DNA of 64,000 nt from Beroe ovata (taxonomy: Eukaryota; Ctenophora; Nuda; Beroida; Beroidae). The notes under the pieces were generated by a model that had not been told where the DNA came from, did not search any database, and saw nothing but the letters and a program-made list of their open reading frames with translations. Position numbers and translations under genes: made by a program. The DNA lies in assembly GCA_946803715.1 (NCBI GenBank), contig CAMPET010000143.1:49753-113752 (forward strand). Direction: 5' to 3'. Below are positions 35,318 through 49,700 of the stretch, piece after piece (within the stretch, counting starts at the first letter, position 1; every line of letters starts with the position of its first letter).

Positions 35318-37713
35318 GCGGGTGGGAGGTTTTGCTATCTTCCATGAAGGAGGTTTAGCACTTATTAAGAATGAAGAAGCGCACATGACAAACAAAAACC
35401 GGATGGCCAATGCAAAGTACCGCAGACTTTGTCATGTATCAAACTAGCAACTATAGCTACTTGGCGATAGTAAGTGTGTATGTGAGACTGTCTCGAAACA
35501 ACATACTCTCACGTCTTGTTTCTCATAGGACATGTCAAATTAGCGATAACCAGCCCTGTATCCGATACGCTGTCTGAAACAGCTATATCAGCTGTTCTTG
35601 TGTGTGTGTGTGTGTGTGTGTGTATACTGCGGTTGTAGTGGGTGTGTTATACTGTGCGCTGAAAGAAAAACAGCAGTCAGCCTTTCCAGTGTCACACCAC
35701 TGGAGAAAGTGAAAGGGCTATAATATGCTAGGTACTTGCGTGATGTTAAAGTCTTGAATTCCAGTACATTACTACTGGCTCGTTGCTGTCATTTTGCTGG
35801 AGAGAACACGTGCATAATATACCATTTGCCACTTTAGCATGCAGGTTGTTAACTGTGGGAAACATGTGTCAATGAGTCAATGAGACTCTTTTACCCCTAT
35901 TCATTCTGTTACTGCTGTTACTATTCATTCTGTCACTGCTGTCTCGTTTGATCGCGATCAAACTCGGTTTTTCGGAATACGCGCACGATACATGTTTCAG
36001 GAAGGGGCGTGTTACCGACTGCTTGACAGATGATGTCATGCTGCTTGGAGTTGACAAAACTGCAGGATGTCCGCTCGGAATGGTCATGAGTGGTCTTCAC
36101 GTTATCTGTAGAGCTGGTTGCAAGGTAGGAGAAACCCCTTACCCCTGTGTTCCATGGCCATATTTCCACTCATATATATCACTGATATTTTTTCGGTGAT
36201 ATTTTTTACCCATATTTTTTCGCTTTTTGTGATATATATGAGTGAAAAAAATACGTGGGAGCGTCCACGTATAAATATTTTTTGGTGATATATATCACTA
36301 CTTGCGGTCATGATGGATACAATAATTGAATTTTGACATGTACCCAGAAGTCCGAGCNGACGACACAGTGGCGGGCGAGTGTTGTCCGGACGAGGGTATA
36401 TCGTCCGGGGCGTGTCGTATCACACAGGAGAGGGAGTGTCCGGGGATGATGGTCGCTGCCGGGCTCACATTTGTCCGCAGTGAACAACGACATTTACGAT
36501 GCTGTGAGAGGTAGGGATACCCCTGCACAATGACTGGGAAACAGTGGGAATACTATAGTGTGAGAGGTAGGGATAACCCTGCACAATGACTGGGAAATAG
36601 TGGGAATACTGTAGTGTGAGAGGTAGGAATAACCCTGCAGTTTGCACAATGGTTGAGTAATTCTGAGATAGGCAAATAGCGTGAGATAAATGTACCGATA
36701 TGGAAGTTGGGAATACTGTAGTGTGAGAGGTAGGAATAACCCTGCAGTTTGCACAATGGTTGAGTTATTCTGAGATAGGCAAATAGCGTGAGATAAATGT
36801 ACTGATATGGAAGTTGGGAATACTGTAGTACGTGGAGAGAGTTGCTAACTCTCACTATTCACTAACTTGCGGTTGCAAAGTTAGGGATCCTATGCTATCA
36901 AAAGATGTATGGATATGCAAAGAAACATTCACATATAGACTTATCTGGAGGTGGGGTTGGAAATAGCAAGCTTCTTTGAACTTTGCACTGCAAAGGTTAA
37001 ACTGTAAACGCGGTATGTGGGTACCTACACACAGATAGCGGTGTTCACACACAATGAAACAAGGGGGGGGATATGGAGCGTTATTTCTGTACATTCATCC
37101 TTCCCAAATAGTGGTGACAGTTGGAAATCGCTGTGAATAGGACCTTATTAGCGAGTATGTTAAGTGGATTATAATGAGAATTAAGTTGTTAATTATTTTA
37201 CTATTTTGGTCTGTGATCACGTATTCCAGGGTTGAGGGTATTCAGGAGAATTAACTCGAAGTGAAATCTCCAATACCTATTATTATTTTTTGTATTTTGA
37301 GCAATTGGGACTAGTAGTTTAAACTAAATGAAACATAATTCAAAGCGGGATCATTAGTATGAAAAGTATATAACGTACTGAAATAATTTGAGATAGAATA
37401 CATTCAATCCCGTACACGATTTAGAATGACGTGACTGTCTGTGTAACTCAGGTTGTCGCGAGTACTTCAGTTTAGTCTTGTGTCTGTGTGTGTGTCTGTG
37501 TCTGTGTGTGTCAGTGTGTATCTCTGTGTGTCATGTGTGTCTGTGTGTGTATGTGTATGTGTATATGTGCTTGTGTGTGTCTGTGTGTGTGCGTCTGTGT
37601 GTGTATATTTGTGTGTGTGTGGCGGGTGTGTGTTTGTGTGTGTGTGTGTGTNNNNNNNNNNNNNNNNNNNNNNNNNNNNNNNNNNNNNNNNNGTGTGTGT
37701 GTGTGTGTGTGCT

Positions 37714-37775
<62 letters not shown>

Positions 37776-40700
37776 GCGGGTGGGAGATTGTGATATATTC
37801 CATGAAGGAGGTGTAGCACTTATTAAGAATGAAGAAGCACACATGACAAACAAAAACCGGATAGCCAATGCCAAATACCGCGGACTTTGTATCAAACTAG
37901 CAACTATGTATAACTATTGGCGATAGTAAGTGTGTAGGAGACTGTCTCGAAACAACATACTCTCACGTCTTGTTTCTCATAGGACATGTCAAATTAGCGA
38001 TAACCAGCCCTGTATCCGATACGCTGTCTGAAACAGCTATATCAGCTGTCATTGTGTGTGTGTGTGTGTCTGTGTGTGTGTCTGTGTGTGTTTGTGTGTT
38101 TGTCTGTGTCTGTGTGTGTGTCTGTTTGTGTACTGTGTATACTGAGTGTGTGTATACTATGAGTGTACTGTGCAGTATACCTACTGTCGGTGTGTGTATA
38201 CTATGTGTATAGTGTGTGTGTACTGTGTATACTGTGGGTGTGTGTATACTGTGCGCTGAAAGAATAACAGCAGTCAGCTTTTCCAGTGTCACATCACTGG
38301 AGAAAGTAAAAGGGCTATAATATGCTAGGTACTTGTGTGATGTTAAAGTCTTGAATTCCAGTACATTACAACTGGCTCGTCATTTTGCTGGAGAGAACAC
38401 GTGCATATGCCATTTGCCACTTTAGCATGCAGGTTGTTAACTGTGAGAAGCATGTGTCAATGAGTCAATGAGACTCTTTTACCCCTATTCATTCTGTCAC
38501 TGCTGTTACTATTCATTCTGTTACTGCTGTCTCGTTTGATCGCGATCAAACTCAGTTTTTCAAACTCAGGAAATGGATTGTGTACTACTACGATACATTT
38601 TTCAGGAAGGGGCGTGTTACCGACTGCTTGACAGATGATGTCATGCTGCTTGGAGTTGACAAAACTGCAGGATGTCCGCTCGGAATGGTCATGAGTGGTC
38701 TTCACGTTATGTGCCGAGCTGGTTGCAAGGTAGGAGAAACCCCTCAGACAACTTTTGTTCGGATATTGTTACTTCTCAGATTATTGAATTTGCCCCATGA
38801 GTCACGAATCATAGCGGATATTTCGTGTTTGTTTGCGTCGCGCGCACGCATTTTACCATGGAGCAAGAACTTTCTTTCATATCAACCGTAACATTAAATG
38901 CGTCGCGCGCAGCAATCTTGTTTTCGCGCGGGAATCATTTTATTAGGTGATTTTCTGATTTGTGTACGATCTTTGAATTCTATGAAGGAGAGTAAATTGT
39001 ACAATTTTACAACAGTTTTTCATTCTGTGAAAACCTTAACAGTTGATGCTGAATATCTCACCTTCAGGCAAGTTTGCATTGCTGCAAACCGGAAAGTATT
39101 GTGGAGAATGTACCGATAAACGTGCCCGAAGGCTGTGTTCCGACCATGGCCTCCGATTCAAATAGTCCGAATACTATTGTGTGCCCTAGATCCAGGTGTG
39201 ATCATGATGTTGTTTATCTGAATATATGTGTGTTTGAGTTCGTCAATAAGGATAGAACTACGAGTTGACCATTGTTAACAATGTTGGACTACAAGACGTG
39301 TTCCTCACATCAGACCAGACCATGGGACATATCATCTGCTGGGTGGATACTTACTAGAACAGGGTGTGGTCGGCGTGTGTTGTCAGCTACCTGCTGCGAC
39401 ATTACGCGGCTTCGTAAGATCTGACGAGGCCTGCCCCAAGAACCACATCGCCAGCGGCCTTTCCTTCAAGGTAATGCGTGATTGATGACGCGTGACCCAC
39501 GTCCCACAACGCATGACTGTATCACGTTAGTGTCGTCTTGTTCTCACATTCTCACTGTGATACAACCCACAGTCGGACATGACAATCGAGAATGTAGAGT
39601 GTGTGAATGTGGGGATGGACATTGCTCCTGATACCTGCTTTTCCCACACTATCGACCCTCTTACCCTCCATGTGGGGTGCCCGATAGGGCACGTCATGAC
39701 GGGGATAATCAACACCTGCGCCGCCACTCCCTGCCCTGTCACCGTCACCTGCTGTCTACAGGTGCTGCTCATCATGCAGTGTTAAACATGTGATTGTAGG
39801 GGGGGGCAACGGAGTGTCAGTAGGGGGACACCAGGGAGTCAGTAGGGGGTTCAACAGAGGGTCACAAGGGAGTCAGTAGGGGGACACCTTGGGGTCAGTA
39901 ATATACTTTCATACGGCTGCTTCCCTCGTTGATGTGGTAATGGTTCCCGTTCACAGTGCTGACTCAATCATTTCATTGTTTGTTCATGTTTGTTTTGCAA
40001 TGACAGGGTAGTATGACGGAGAAGGACAGGTCTGAATTACCCGAAGGTTGTGTCCCCATGACTGCTGTTATGGAGGGTGGCCTCCATCAACTAACGTGTA
40101 ACAAGTAGGTGACCGGAAATAATTGCTCACTATAAATACTAAGTTGAATATCCTCCATAAAAAGTTTTTATTAAAAACACGAGGGTTCATCCCTTTCTTT
40201 CGACAAATCAGATACACAAATCTCGTTATCACTACAGAAATGGAAGGAAACGCTATTACATGACAAGTGTGAATGTTGAAGCTGATGACATTGACTTCAT
40301 GTGTTGCACCGCTCCTAAACCCTACTCTAACTGTGGTTGGAATGTGGGGAATAGCTCGGTGGAGTGTGAGCTGGGGCATGCTGTCACCTCCCTATCTACA
40401 CTGGGAAGTGAGTGATATGACTTGGTGATTGAGATGGTGATTGGTGATATCGGAATGGGAAAATGGCATGATTTTCCCAGAATTGTACCAGGTGTTTAGG
40501 ATTTCTGTTTAGGATGGTCTACAATCATCCATCTTACTCCAGGTCATGTGCAAGGAGTGCAATGTTGTAATTTTAACGCAGACAATAAGTTAGTAGACTG
40601 CTCCACTCACTCCACCGACAGTAGGAATATGGAGTGCCCAGATAACACCGCGATAACCGGCCTGTCGACAGAGTGTTCATTGGGAGCGTGCCGGACTATC

Positions 40701-43700
40701 ATCAAGTGTTGCAAGGTACGTCTGACATATTGGCACATGCGGACTGACAATTGTGTAACTGTCGCCATTGTTTTCATAGCCGTCCAATGCGGACCAGAGG
40801 TTTCGTGAGTTTTTGTTGTTTTATGATGACAGTGAGCTAAATACTGTTTCAGGTGTTGCGAAGAGGTGGCTTCATAAACACTATTGTGGATAACATGGAG
40901 CATATGATTGAGAAGGTAACAAACAAAGACAAGATCACCGCTACCTGCAGAGAGTTCTCTATCGATCAGCTGTCGGGCGGCGATGGCGATAACGAAATCG
41001 AGTGTACCGGGTAATTATTCCATAAAAGGAAATATCACCATGCTTTATTTTCCATACTATCCTCCGTGTTTTATCCATGATGTCACTCCGCAGGCAATAC
41101 AACACAATGCAGAGCTATACATCTACGAGTATAACCTGTTGCAAGAGCAAATACAAGACCAAGTTGTGCACGATTCGTCCTGTTTCCGAGTCATGTCCTA
41201 GTAAAGGAGTAATGACCGGGCTGAGGATGAGCGAAGGTACCGAGATTTTTATAAACTTTTCATGGACTCCATTAGAAATGTCTTCATTGAAAATTCTTCA
41301 TTGGCGGAAGATGAATTGATCCTATCCAAAACAAGACTTGTTTATATAACATCGGTATTTCCCAGGGTCAGTGAAGCAGATGGTGTGTTGTGAAGCGTCT
41401 GCTGCTACACTTGTGTCCTGTGACTCCTCCCAAACTTCATGCCGGGAGAACACGGTCATGACGGGCATCATGACAACCGGTGACAAAGTCCAATGCTGCG
41501 CTGTCACGGATACGTTCAACGGTTTGCCGACATTACATGGAATTATGTGCTATTTGTAGCAAGTAGAAAACGCACGAATTTGACTCCTTCACACGTTCCC
41601 CCTCTCAGACAAGTGCATCACTCACGATACAGACTACCCCGGGGGAGTCATCCTGTCCACTCTCCCTGATATTACCGGCATAATGGAGTGCAAGGACAAG
41701 TGTAGTGAGACCAGGGGATGCGAGGTGTTCATCCTCTGTCCACTGTCCCGGAACTGTGTCCTAAAGGACGGGACTCACGGGGCTGCGTCGCGTGATACAG
41801 ATCTGGCGAGGGAGGGGGCCCTGGCCGGGAAAATGTCTTGCTACGGGAGAATTTCGCCAGAGTTTGATGGTGAGTGATTTGGTTCAATCTTAATTCCGTC
41901 TGTGATAGTACGTCTTGTGGTTCACTGGTTCATAGAACATCACTCTATAATTGAAATTATTGCTTCAGAAAACTGTATTGAAAGAAGAACGGATTATCCC
42001 GGTGGAGATCTGGCCAATATCACAACCAAAACAATGCCCGCTTGTGTGAAGGCGTGCCAGAAATACCCCCAATGTACTCGTGTTGTCCACTTTAGATCCG
42101 AGGAAAGTTGCCAACTCAAGACTGGGAGTCACGGGCCGCGGGAGGAGTCAACTGCCGGAGTTAGTTCCGTGTGGATGCGGTGTTTGGAGGAACGACTCGA
42201 TATCCCACCGACGGAGCAATCGCTCGAGCTCGATATTCCCCAGAGATGTCTGGAGAAGGGAATTGATTACCCTGGAGGTACCATCCAGACAGTCAGTGAT
42301 GTCACGTCAATCAGAGAGTGTCTGGTAGCGTGTTCCCGAGATGGACGATGTGAGCTGGTCGTAGCTCTGCCCTGGTCTAAAGTGTGCTTCCTCAAGGATA
42401 TGTCTCACCTACCACGGACCACGACGTCCAAATACACTTCTCAAGATGTGGTCTCTATAGCTGTGAAGTGTTGGGAGGATATAAAGGAAGGGAAGGAGAA
42501 GGGAAGTGATGAGGGGAGTGAAATGGAAAAGTCAAAAGATGATGAGAAGAGCAAAGAAAAAGAAGAAGCAGATAAAGAATTTGTAAATGATCTTATTACA
42601 GGTGATGCAATTAGATGAATTTCTCCCGAATAATCGTGCTGTTTCATGGATAATGAGCAAAAAGACAACCAAGTTCCAAATAATAAGCTCAAATTTGATT
42701 GGAATAAGTAGTGTTGATAAGATGTATATATTACTATCATGATTAAGCATCCGTCAATAATGATTCATCACTTCAGTATGTTGTAATTCTGTGATTACTC
42801 AGATCCATGCGCAAGGCGGCGTACTGTAATTGCAGAGGAACCACGGGTACAGTTACACAACCTCACTTCCGCCTCGGAATGTCGCTCCAAATGCGTGTCA
42901 CTAACGAAGTGTACAGCGTTCGTAGTGAGAGGTTCTACCTGCTTCCTGCATTACCATCCGTACACGTTTGTCAAGGATGAACCAGGCAGCATGGCATGGA
43001 AACTCAACTGTGAACTGGATAATCTGCCAAAAGGTTCACCTGCGAAGCTCTTACATTTTGTTTATTTTTCATAGCATAATTTCAGAATAACCCTCGTATT
43101 TTTGGTGTTCGTCATGTCATTACTAAGGAATTTTCTCACAGGCGATGCTGCTGGAAAGTGTATAAAAGAATACGCTGACTACCCTGGGGGTATTCTATCT
43201 AAGACAGATGACATAACTTCTGTTTTCGTTTGCAAAGATGAGTGTCAGCGCACAGTTGACTGTGCTGCTTTCACATTTGTTCCCAAGAAAAGAGCCTGCA
43301 TCTTACGTTCAAACAAACATAAGGAATGTAAGTAGGCACTCAATATTTGTATTGAAATGTCTGACCGATGAGTTCAATGGAATTTTGCAAACAAATCACC
43401 CGTTTTACTTTTCAGTGTCAGACAAAACCTGGGCAACCATGGCCGGGGCCCTGTCGGGGCTGATGGACTGCAAGGAGGCTGACGTAAAGATGGAGTTAAA
43501 TATGAAGCCGGAGAGAATAGAGAAAGACACAACCTACCCAGGAGGGACAATTTCTTCCGAGAAAGGCATTAAGAAATTGTCTGAATGTGCAAAGAAGTGC
43601 AGTGACAACGATGCATGTATTAGGATTGTAGCCATTCCTAAACATGGCTGGTGCATTCTCAAGAACAAATATCACAAGGAATCTGAGTCGAAACCTGAAT

Positions 43701-46700
43701 TTATTTCAGTTTCTATCAGAAAAGAATCGCCGAACAAAAAGGATANGCTGTCACGGATACGTTCAACGGTTTGCCGACATTACATGGAATTATGTGCTAT
43801 TTGTAGCAAGTAGAAAACGCACGAATTTGACTCCTTCACACGTTCCCCCTCTCAGACAAGTGCATCACTCACGATACAGACTACCCCGGGGGAGTCATCC
43901 TGTCCACTCTCCCTGATATTACCGGCATAATGGAGTGCAAGGACAAGTGTAGTGAGACCAGGGGATGCGAGGTGTTCATCCTCTGTCCACTGTCCCGGAA
44001 CTGTGTCCTAAAGGACGGGACTCACGGGGCTGCGTCGCGTGATACAGATCTGGCGAGGGAGGGGGCCCTGGCCGGGAAAATGTCTTGCTACGGGAGAATT
44101 TCGCCAGAGTTTGATGGTGAGTGATTTGGTTCAATCTTAATTCCGTCTGTGATAGTACGTCTTGTGGTTCACTGGTTCATAGAACATCACTCTATAATTG
44201 AAATTATTGCTTCAGAAAACTGTATTGAAAGAAGAACGGATTATCCCGGTGGAGATCTGGCCAATATCACAACCAAAACAATGCCCGCTTGTGTGAAGGC
44301 GTGCCAGAAACACCCCCAATGTACTCGTGTTGTCCACTTTAGATCCGAGGAAAGTTGCCAACTCAAGACTGGGAGTCACGGGCCGCGGGAGGAGTCAACT
44401 GCCGGAGTTAGTTCCGTGTGGATGCGGTGTTTGGAGGAACGACTCGATATCCCACCGACGGAGCAATCGCTCGAGCTCGATATTCCCCAGAGATGTCTGG
44501 AGAAGGAAATTGATTACCCTGGAGGTACCATCCAGACAGTCAGTGATGTCACGTCAATCAGAGAGTGTCTGGTAGCGTGTTCCCGGGATGGACGATGTGA
44601 GCTGGTCGTAGCTCTGCCCTGGTCTAAAGTGTGCTTCCTCAAGGATATGTCTCACCTACCACGGACCACGACGTCCAAATACACTTCTCAAGATGTGGTC
44701 TCTATAGCTGTGAAGTGTTGGGAGGATATAAAGGAAGGGAAGGAGAAGGGAAGTGATGAGGGGAGTGAAATGGAAAAGTCAAAAGATGATGAGAAGAGCA
44801 AAGAAAAAGAAGAAGCAGATAAAGAATTTGTAAATGATCTTATTACAGGTGATGCAATTAGATGAATTTCTCCCGAATAATCGTGCTGTTTCATGGATAA
44901 TGAGCAAAAAGACAACCAAGTTCCAAATAATAAGCTCAAATTTGATTGGAATAAGTAGTGTTGATAAGATGTATATATTACTATCATGATTAAGCATCCG
45001 TCAATAATGATTCATCACTTCAGTATGTTGTAATTCTGTGATTACTCAGATCCATGCGCAAGGCGGCGTACTGTAATTGCAGAGGAACCACGGGTACAGT
45101 TACACAACCTCACTTCCGCCTCGGAATGTCGCTCCAAATGCGTGTCACTAACGAAGTGTACAGCGTTCGTAGTGAGAGGTTCTACCTGCTTCCTGCACTA
45201 CCATCCGTACACGTTTGTCAAGGATGAACCAGGTAGCATGGCATGGAAACTCAACTGTGAACTGGATAATCTGCCAAAAGGTTCACCTGCGAAGCTCTTA
45301 CATTTTGTTTATTTTTCATAGCATAATTTCAGAATAACCCTCGTATTTTTGGTGTTCGTCATGTCATTACTAAGGAATTTTCTCACAGGCGATGCTGCTG
45401 GAAAGTGTATAAAAGAATACGCTGACTATCCTGGGGGTATTCTATCTAAGACAGATGACATAACTTCTGTTTTTGTTTGCAAAGATGAGTGTCAGCGCAC
45501 AGTTGACTGTGCTGCTTTCACATTTGTCCCCAAGAAAAGGGCCTGCATCTTACGTTCAAACAAACATAAGGAATGTAAGTAGGCACTCAATATTTGTATT
45601 GAAATGTCTGACCGATGAGTTCAATGGAATTTTGCAAACAAATCACCCGTTTTACTTTTCAGTGTCAGACAAAACCTGGGCAACCATGGCCGGGGCCCTG
45701 TCGGGGCTGATGGACTGCAAGGAGGCTGACGTAAAGATGGAGTTAAATATGAAGCCGGAGAGAATAGAGAAAGACACAACCTACCCAGGAGGGACAATTT
45801 CTTCCGAGAAAGGCATTAAGAAATTGTCTGAATGTGCAAAGAAGTGCAGTGACAACGATGCATGTATTAGGATTGTAGCCATTCCTAAACATGGCTGGTG
45901 CATTCTCAAGAACAAATATCACAAGGAATCTGAGTCGAAACCTGAATTTATTTCAGTTTCTATCAGAAAAGAATCGCCGAACAAAAAGGATAGAAATGCG
46001 ACTGATGTTGAGATGAAGCTTGATGTCAAACCCAGGGAAAGAATTGAGAAGTCGGCGAATTACAGAAACGGTACAATATCTATGGAAAAGGGTATTGATA
46101 AGCTTTCTGACTGTGTGAAAATGTGCGAAGACAAGAAAGGATGTGTAAGAATTGTTGCTATACCCAAGAAAGGTTGGTGTATATTGAAAAATAAGCAACA
46201 CAAAGGGTTGGAATCAAAACAGGGATTCATTTCTGTTGCTCTGAAGAGAAAAACACCCACTGAAAAGGACAAGAAAAAAGTTCCTGGTGTAGAAATGGAG
46301 CTGAATATAAAGCCAGAAAGAATTGAAAGGGGTAAAAACTATCCAGAGGGTACCATTGACGTTAAGAAAGGTGTTGCCAAATTATCTGACTGTGTGAAGC
46401 AGTGTGAGAATAAGAAAGGTTGTGTCAGAGTTGTTGCTGTACGAGAAAAAGGTGTCTGTTTGCTGAAAAACTCTCAGCACAAGAAATCAGAATCAAGACC
46501 AGGATACATTTCAGTTGCTCTGAAAAAGAAGTCTCCTTCTTACAAAAAGGATAAGGATGTTCCTGATGTTGCAATGAAGCTTGATGTCAAACCCAAGGAT
46601 AGGATTGAAAAATCTTCCAATTACCGAGATGGTACAATTTCTGTGCAAAAAGGTGTCAATAAGTTATCTGACTGTGTAAAAATGTGCCAAAACAGGAAGC

Positions 46701-49700
46701 TTTGCGTCAGAATTGTTGCTGTACCGAGCAAAGGTTGGTGTATATTGAAGAACAAGCAACACAAAGGGTTGGAATCAAAACAGGGATTCATTTCTGTTGC
46801 CCTGAAGAGAAAAAGGCCAACTGAAAAGGAAAAGAAGAAAGTCCCTGATATTAAGATGGAGCTCAATCTCAAGCCAGAAAGAATTGAAAGGGGTAAAAAC
46901 TACCCAGAAGGAACCATTGTCGTTAAGAAAGGGGTTGCTAAATTATCTGACTGTGTGAAGCAGTGTGAGAATAAGAAAGGTTGTGTCAGAGTTGTTGCTG
47001 TACCAGAAAAAGGTGTCTGTTTGCTGAAAAACTCTCAGCACAATAAATCAGAATCTAAACCAGGATACATTTCAGTTGCTCTGAAAAAGAAGTCTCCTTC
47101 TGACACAAAGGATAAGGATGTTCCTGATGTTGCAATGAAGCTTGATGTCAAACCTAAGGATAGGATTGAAAAGTCTTCCAATTACCGAGACGGTACAATT
47201 TCTGTACGAAAAGGTGTCAATAAGTTATCTGACTGTGTAAAAATGTGCCAAAACAGGAAGCTTTGCGTCAGAATTGTTGCTGTACCCAGCAAAGGTTGGT
47301 GTATATTGAAGAACAAGCAACACAAAGGGTTGGAATCAAAACAGGGATTCATTTCTGTTGCCCTGAAGAGAAAAAGGCCAACTGAAAAGGAAAAGAATAG
47401 AGTTCCTGATGTAGAAATGGAGCTGAATATAAAGCCAGAAAGAATTGAAAGGGGTAAAAACTATCCAGAGGGTACCATTGACGTTAAGAAAGGCGTTGCC
47501 AAATTATCTGACTGTGTGAAGCAGTGTGAGAATAAGAAAGGTTGTGTCAGAGTTGTTGCTGTGCGAGAAAAGGGTGTCTGTTTGCTGAAAAACTCTCAGC
47601 ACAAGAAATCAGAATCTAAACCAGGATACATTTCAGTTTGTATGAAAAAGAAATCTCCTTCTGACACAAAGGATAAGGAGGTTTCTGATGTTGCAATGAA
47701 GCTTGATGTCAAGCCCAAGGATAGGATTGAAAAATCTTCCAATTACCGAGATGGTACAATTTCTGTTCAAAAAGGTGTCAATAAGTTATCTGACTGTGTA
47801 AAAATGTGCCAAAACAGGAAGCTTTGCGTCAGAATTGTTGCTGTACCCAGCAAGGGTTGGTGCATATTGAAGAACAAGCAGCACAAAGGGTTGGAATCTA
47901 AACAGGGATTCATTTCTGTTGCCCTGAAGAGAAAAACACCCACTGAAAAGGAAAAGAAAAAAGTTCCTGGTGTAGAAATGGAGCTGAATCTAAAGCCAGA
48001 AAGAATTGAAAGGGGTAAAAACTATCCAGAGGGTACCATTGACGTTAAAAAAGGCGTTGTCAAATTATCCAACTGTGTAAAGCAGTGTGAGAATAGAAAA
48101 GATTGTGTCAGAGTAGTTGCTGTGCACAAAAAAGGTGTATGTTTGCTGAAGAATAACCAGCACAAAAAATCACAATCAAGACCAGGATATGTTTCAGTTC
48201 CTATCGAAAAACAAACCCCTGAGAAGGCAGATGAAAATGAAGACCATATTCAGAATCCAATGAAGATTGATCTTTCAGCTGATCGAATTGAAAAGGGTAA
48301 AGATTATCCTGCAGGTACTATCAGTTCAAAGCAGCCCATCAATTTTCTATCAGAATGTTTGAAGCTTTGCAAAAAGGAGGTTACCTGCATCAGAGTGGTA
48401 GTTATAACCCGTGCCAAGATGTGTGTTCTTAAGAATTTTTATCACAAGAATGCTGAAGACAGGGCTGGGTTCCTTTCTGTTGGCTTATCCCCAGAAGAGC
48501 TCATTGATACTGAAGAATATGGCACAATTGATATGGATGAAGAAAATAAAGATGATGAGGGTTCTGCTGATGAAAAACATGAGGAAAATATGCGTATTGA
48601 TCTTCCTGTGGATAGATTGGAAAAGGGAACAAACTATCCCTATGGTGAGATAAGGATTATTTCAGAAGTTGAGTCATTGAGCAAATGTTTGGAAAATTGC
48701 GCTGACGAGCCAACATGTGTAAGAGTAGTTGTGGTACCCACTGACAGAAGATGCTTCTTGAAAAACTCTAGCCATGGCAAGGCAGAGAATGTTGTTGGTC
48801 ATATTTCTGTTGCCCTGTCTGCAGATGAACTTATTGACGCAGATGATGCTGATGATTATGATGAAAATAAAGAAGAGATGGAGCAGAAATCAGATGATAT
48901 AATGAAACTTGATATTTCAGCTGATAGAATCGAAAAGGATATAGATTACCCTGCTGGTACAATTACTTCGAAGAAGCCCATCAATTCTCTATCAGAATGT
49001 TTGAACTTTTGCAACAAGGAGGTTACCTGCATCAGAGTGGTAGTTATAACCCGTGCCAAGATGTGTGTTCTTAAGAATTCTTATCACAAGGAATCTGAAG
49101 ACAGGGCTGGATTCGTATCTGTTGGCTTATCGCCAGAAGAGCTCATCGAAACTGAAGATTTTGATGACAATAAAGAAGATGGCAATAAAAAAGATGACAG
49201 TAAAGAAGATGACAATAAAGAAGATGGCAATAAAAAAGATGACAGTAAAGAAGATGACAATAAAGAGGGTGACAATAAAGAAGAGATGGAGCAAAAATAC
49301 TTTTCATTTGACATACCCAGTTCCAAAGTTGAGTTTTCGACAAGATATCCAGAGGGAACAATCTCATCACACAGTAACATCAATTCGATATCACAATGTG
49401 TCAAAATTTGCAAAGAAGAGACATCATGTGTGGGATTTGTTATTGTACCTGAGAAGAAAGTATGCTACCTGAAGAACAGGGAGCATGCCAAAGCAGTGAA
49501 AAAGGATGGTGTCCTCTCTGTTGCGGTTCCGTTTAAGGAAAATAAGGATAGCGGTTCCTGCAAAGATGTTCCAGTTGCGAAATCAGGTCCTTTCTCTCGA
49601 GCTGGATGTGGCGAGTAAGTATTCCTGAATTTTGTCAAACTGTCTATTTTTACCGCGAATTGAACAACCGTAACTGGTACCTACTCATTTATAACACAGC

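Noticed and set aside
42441-42740. Minus-strand 99-codon frame (and its twin at 44688-44987)
   Set aside because: Antisense of the Lys/Glu-rich PAN exon; the duplication is only the haplotype copy.
43856-45574. Real tandem duplication of four PAN exons
   Set aside because: The copies are equal in length to the base and break exactly at a single N, one of them mid-exon. An assembly overlap is the simpler reading.
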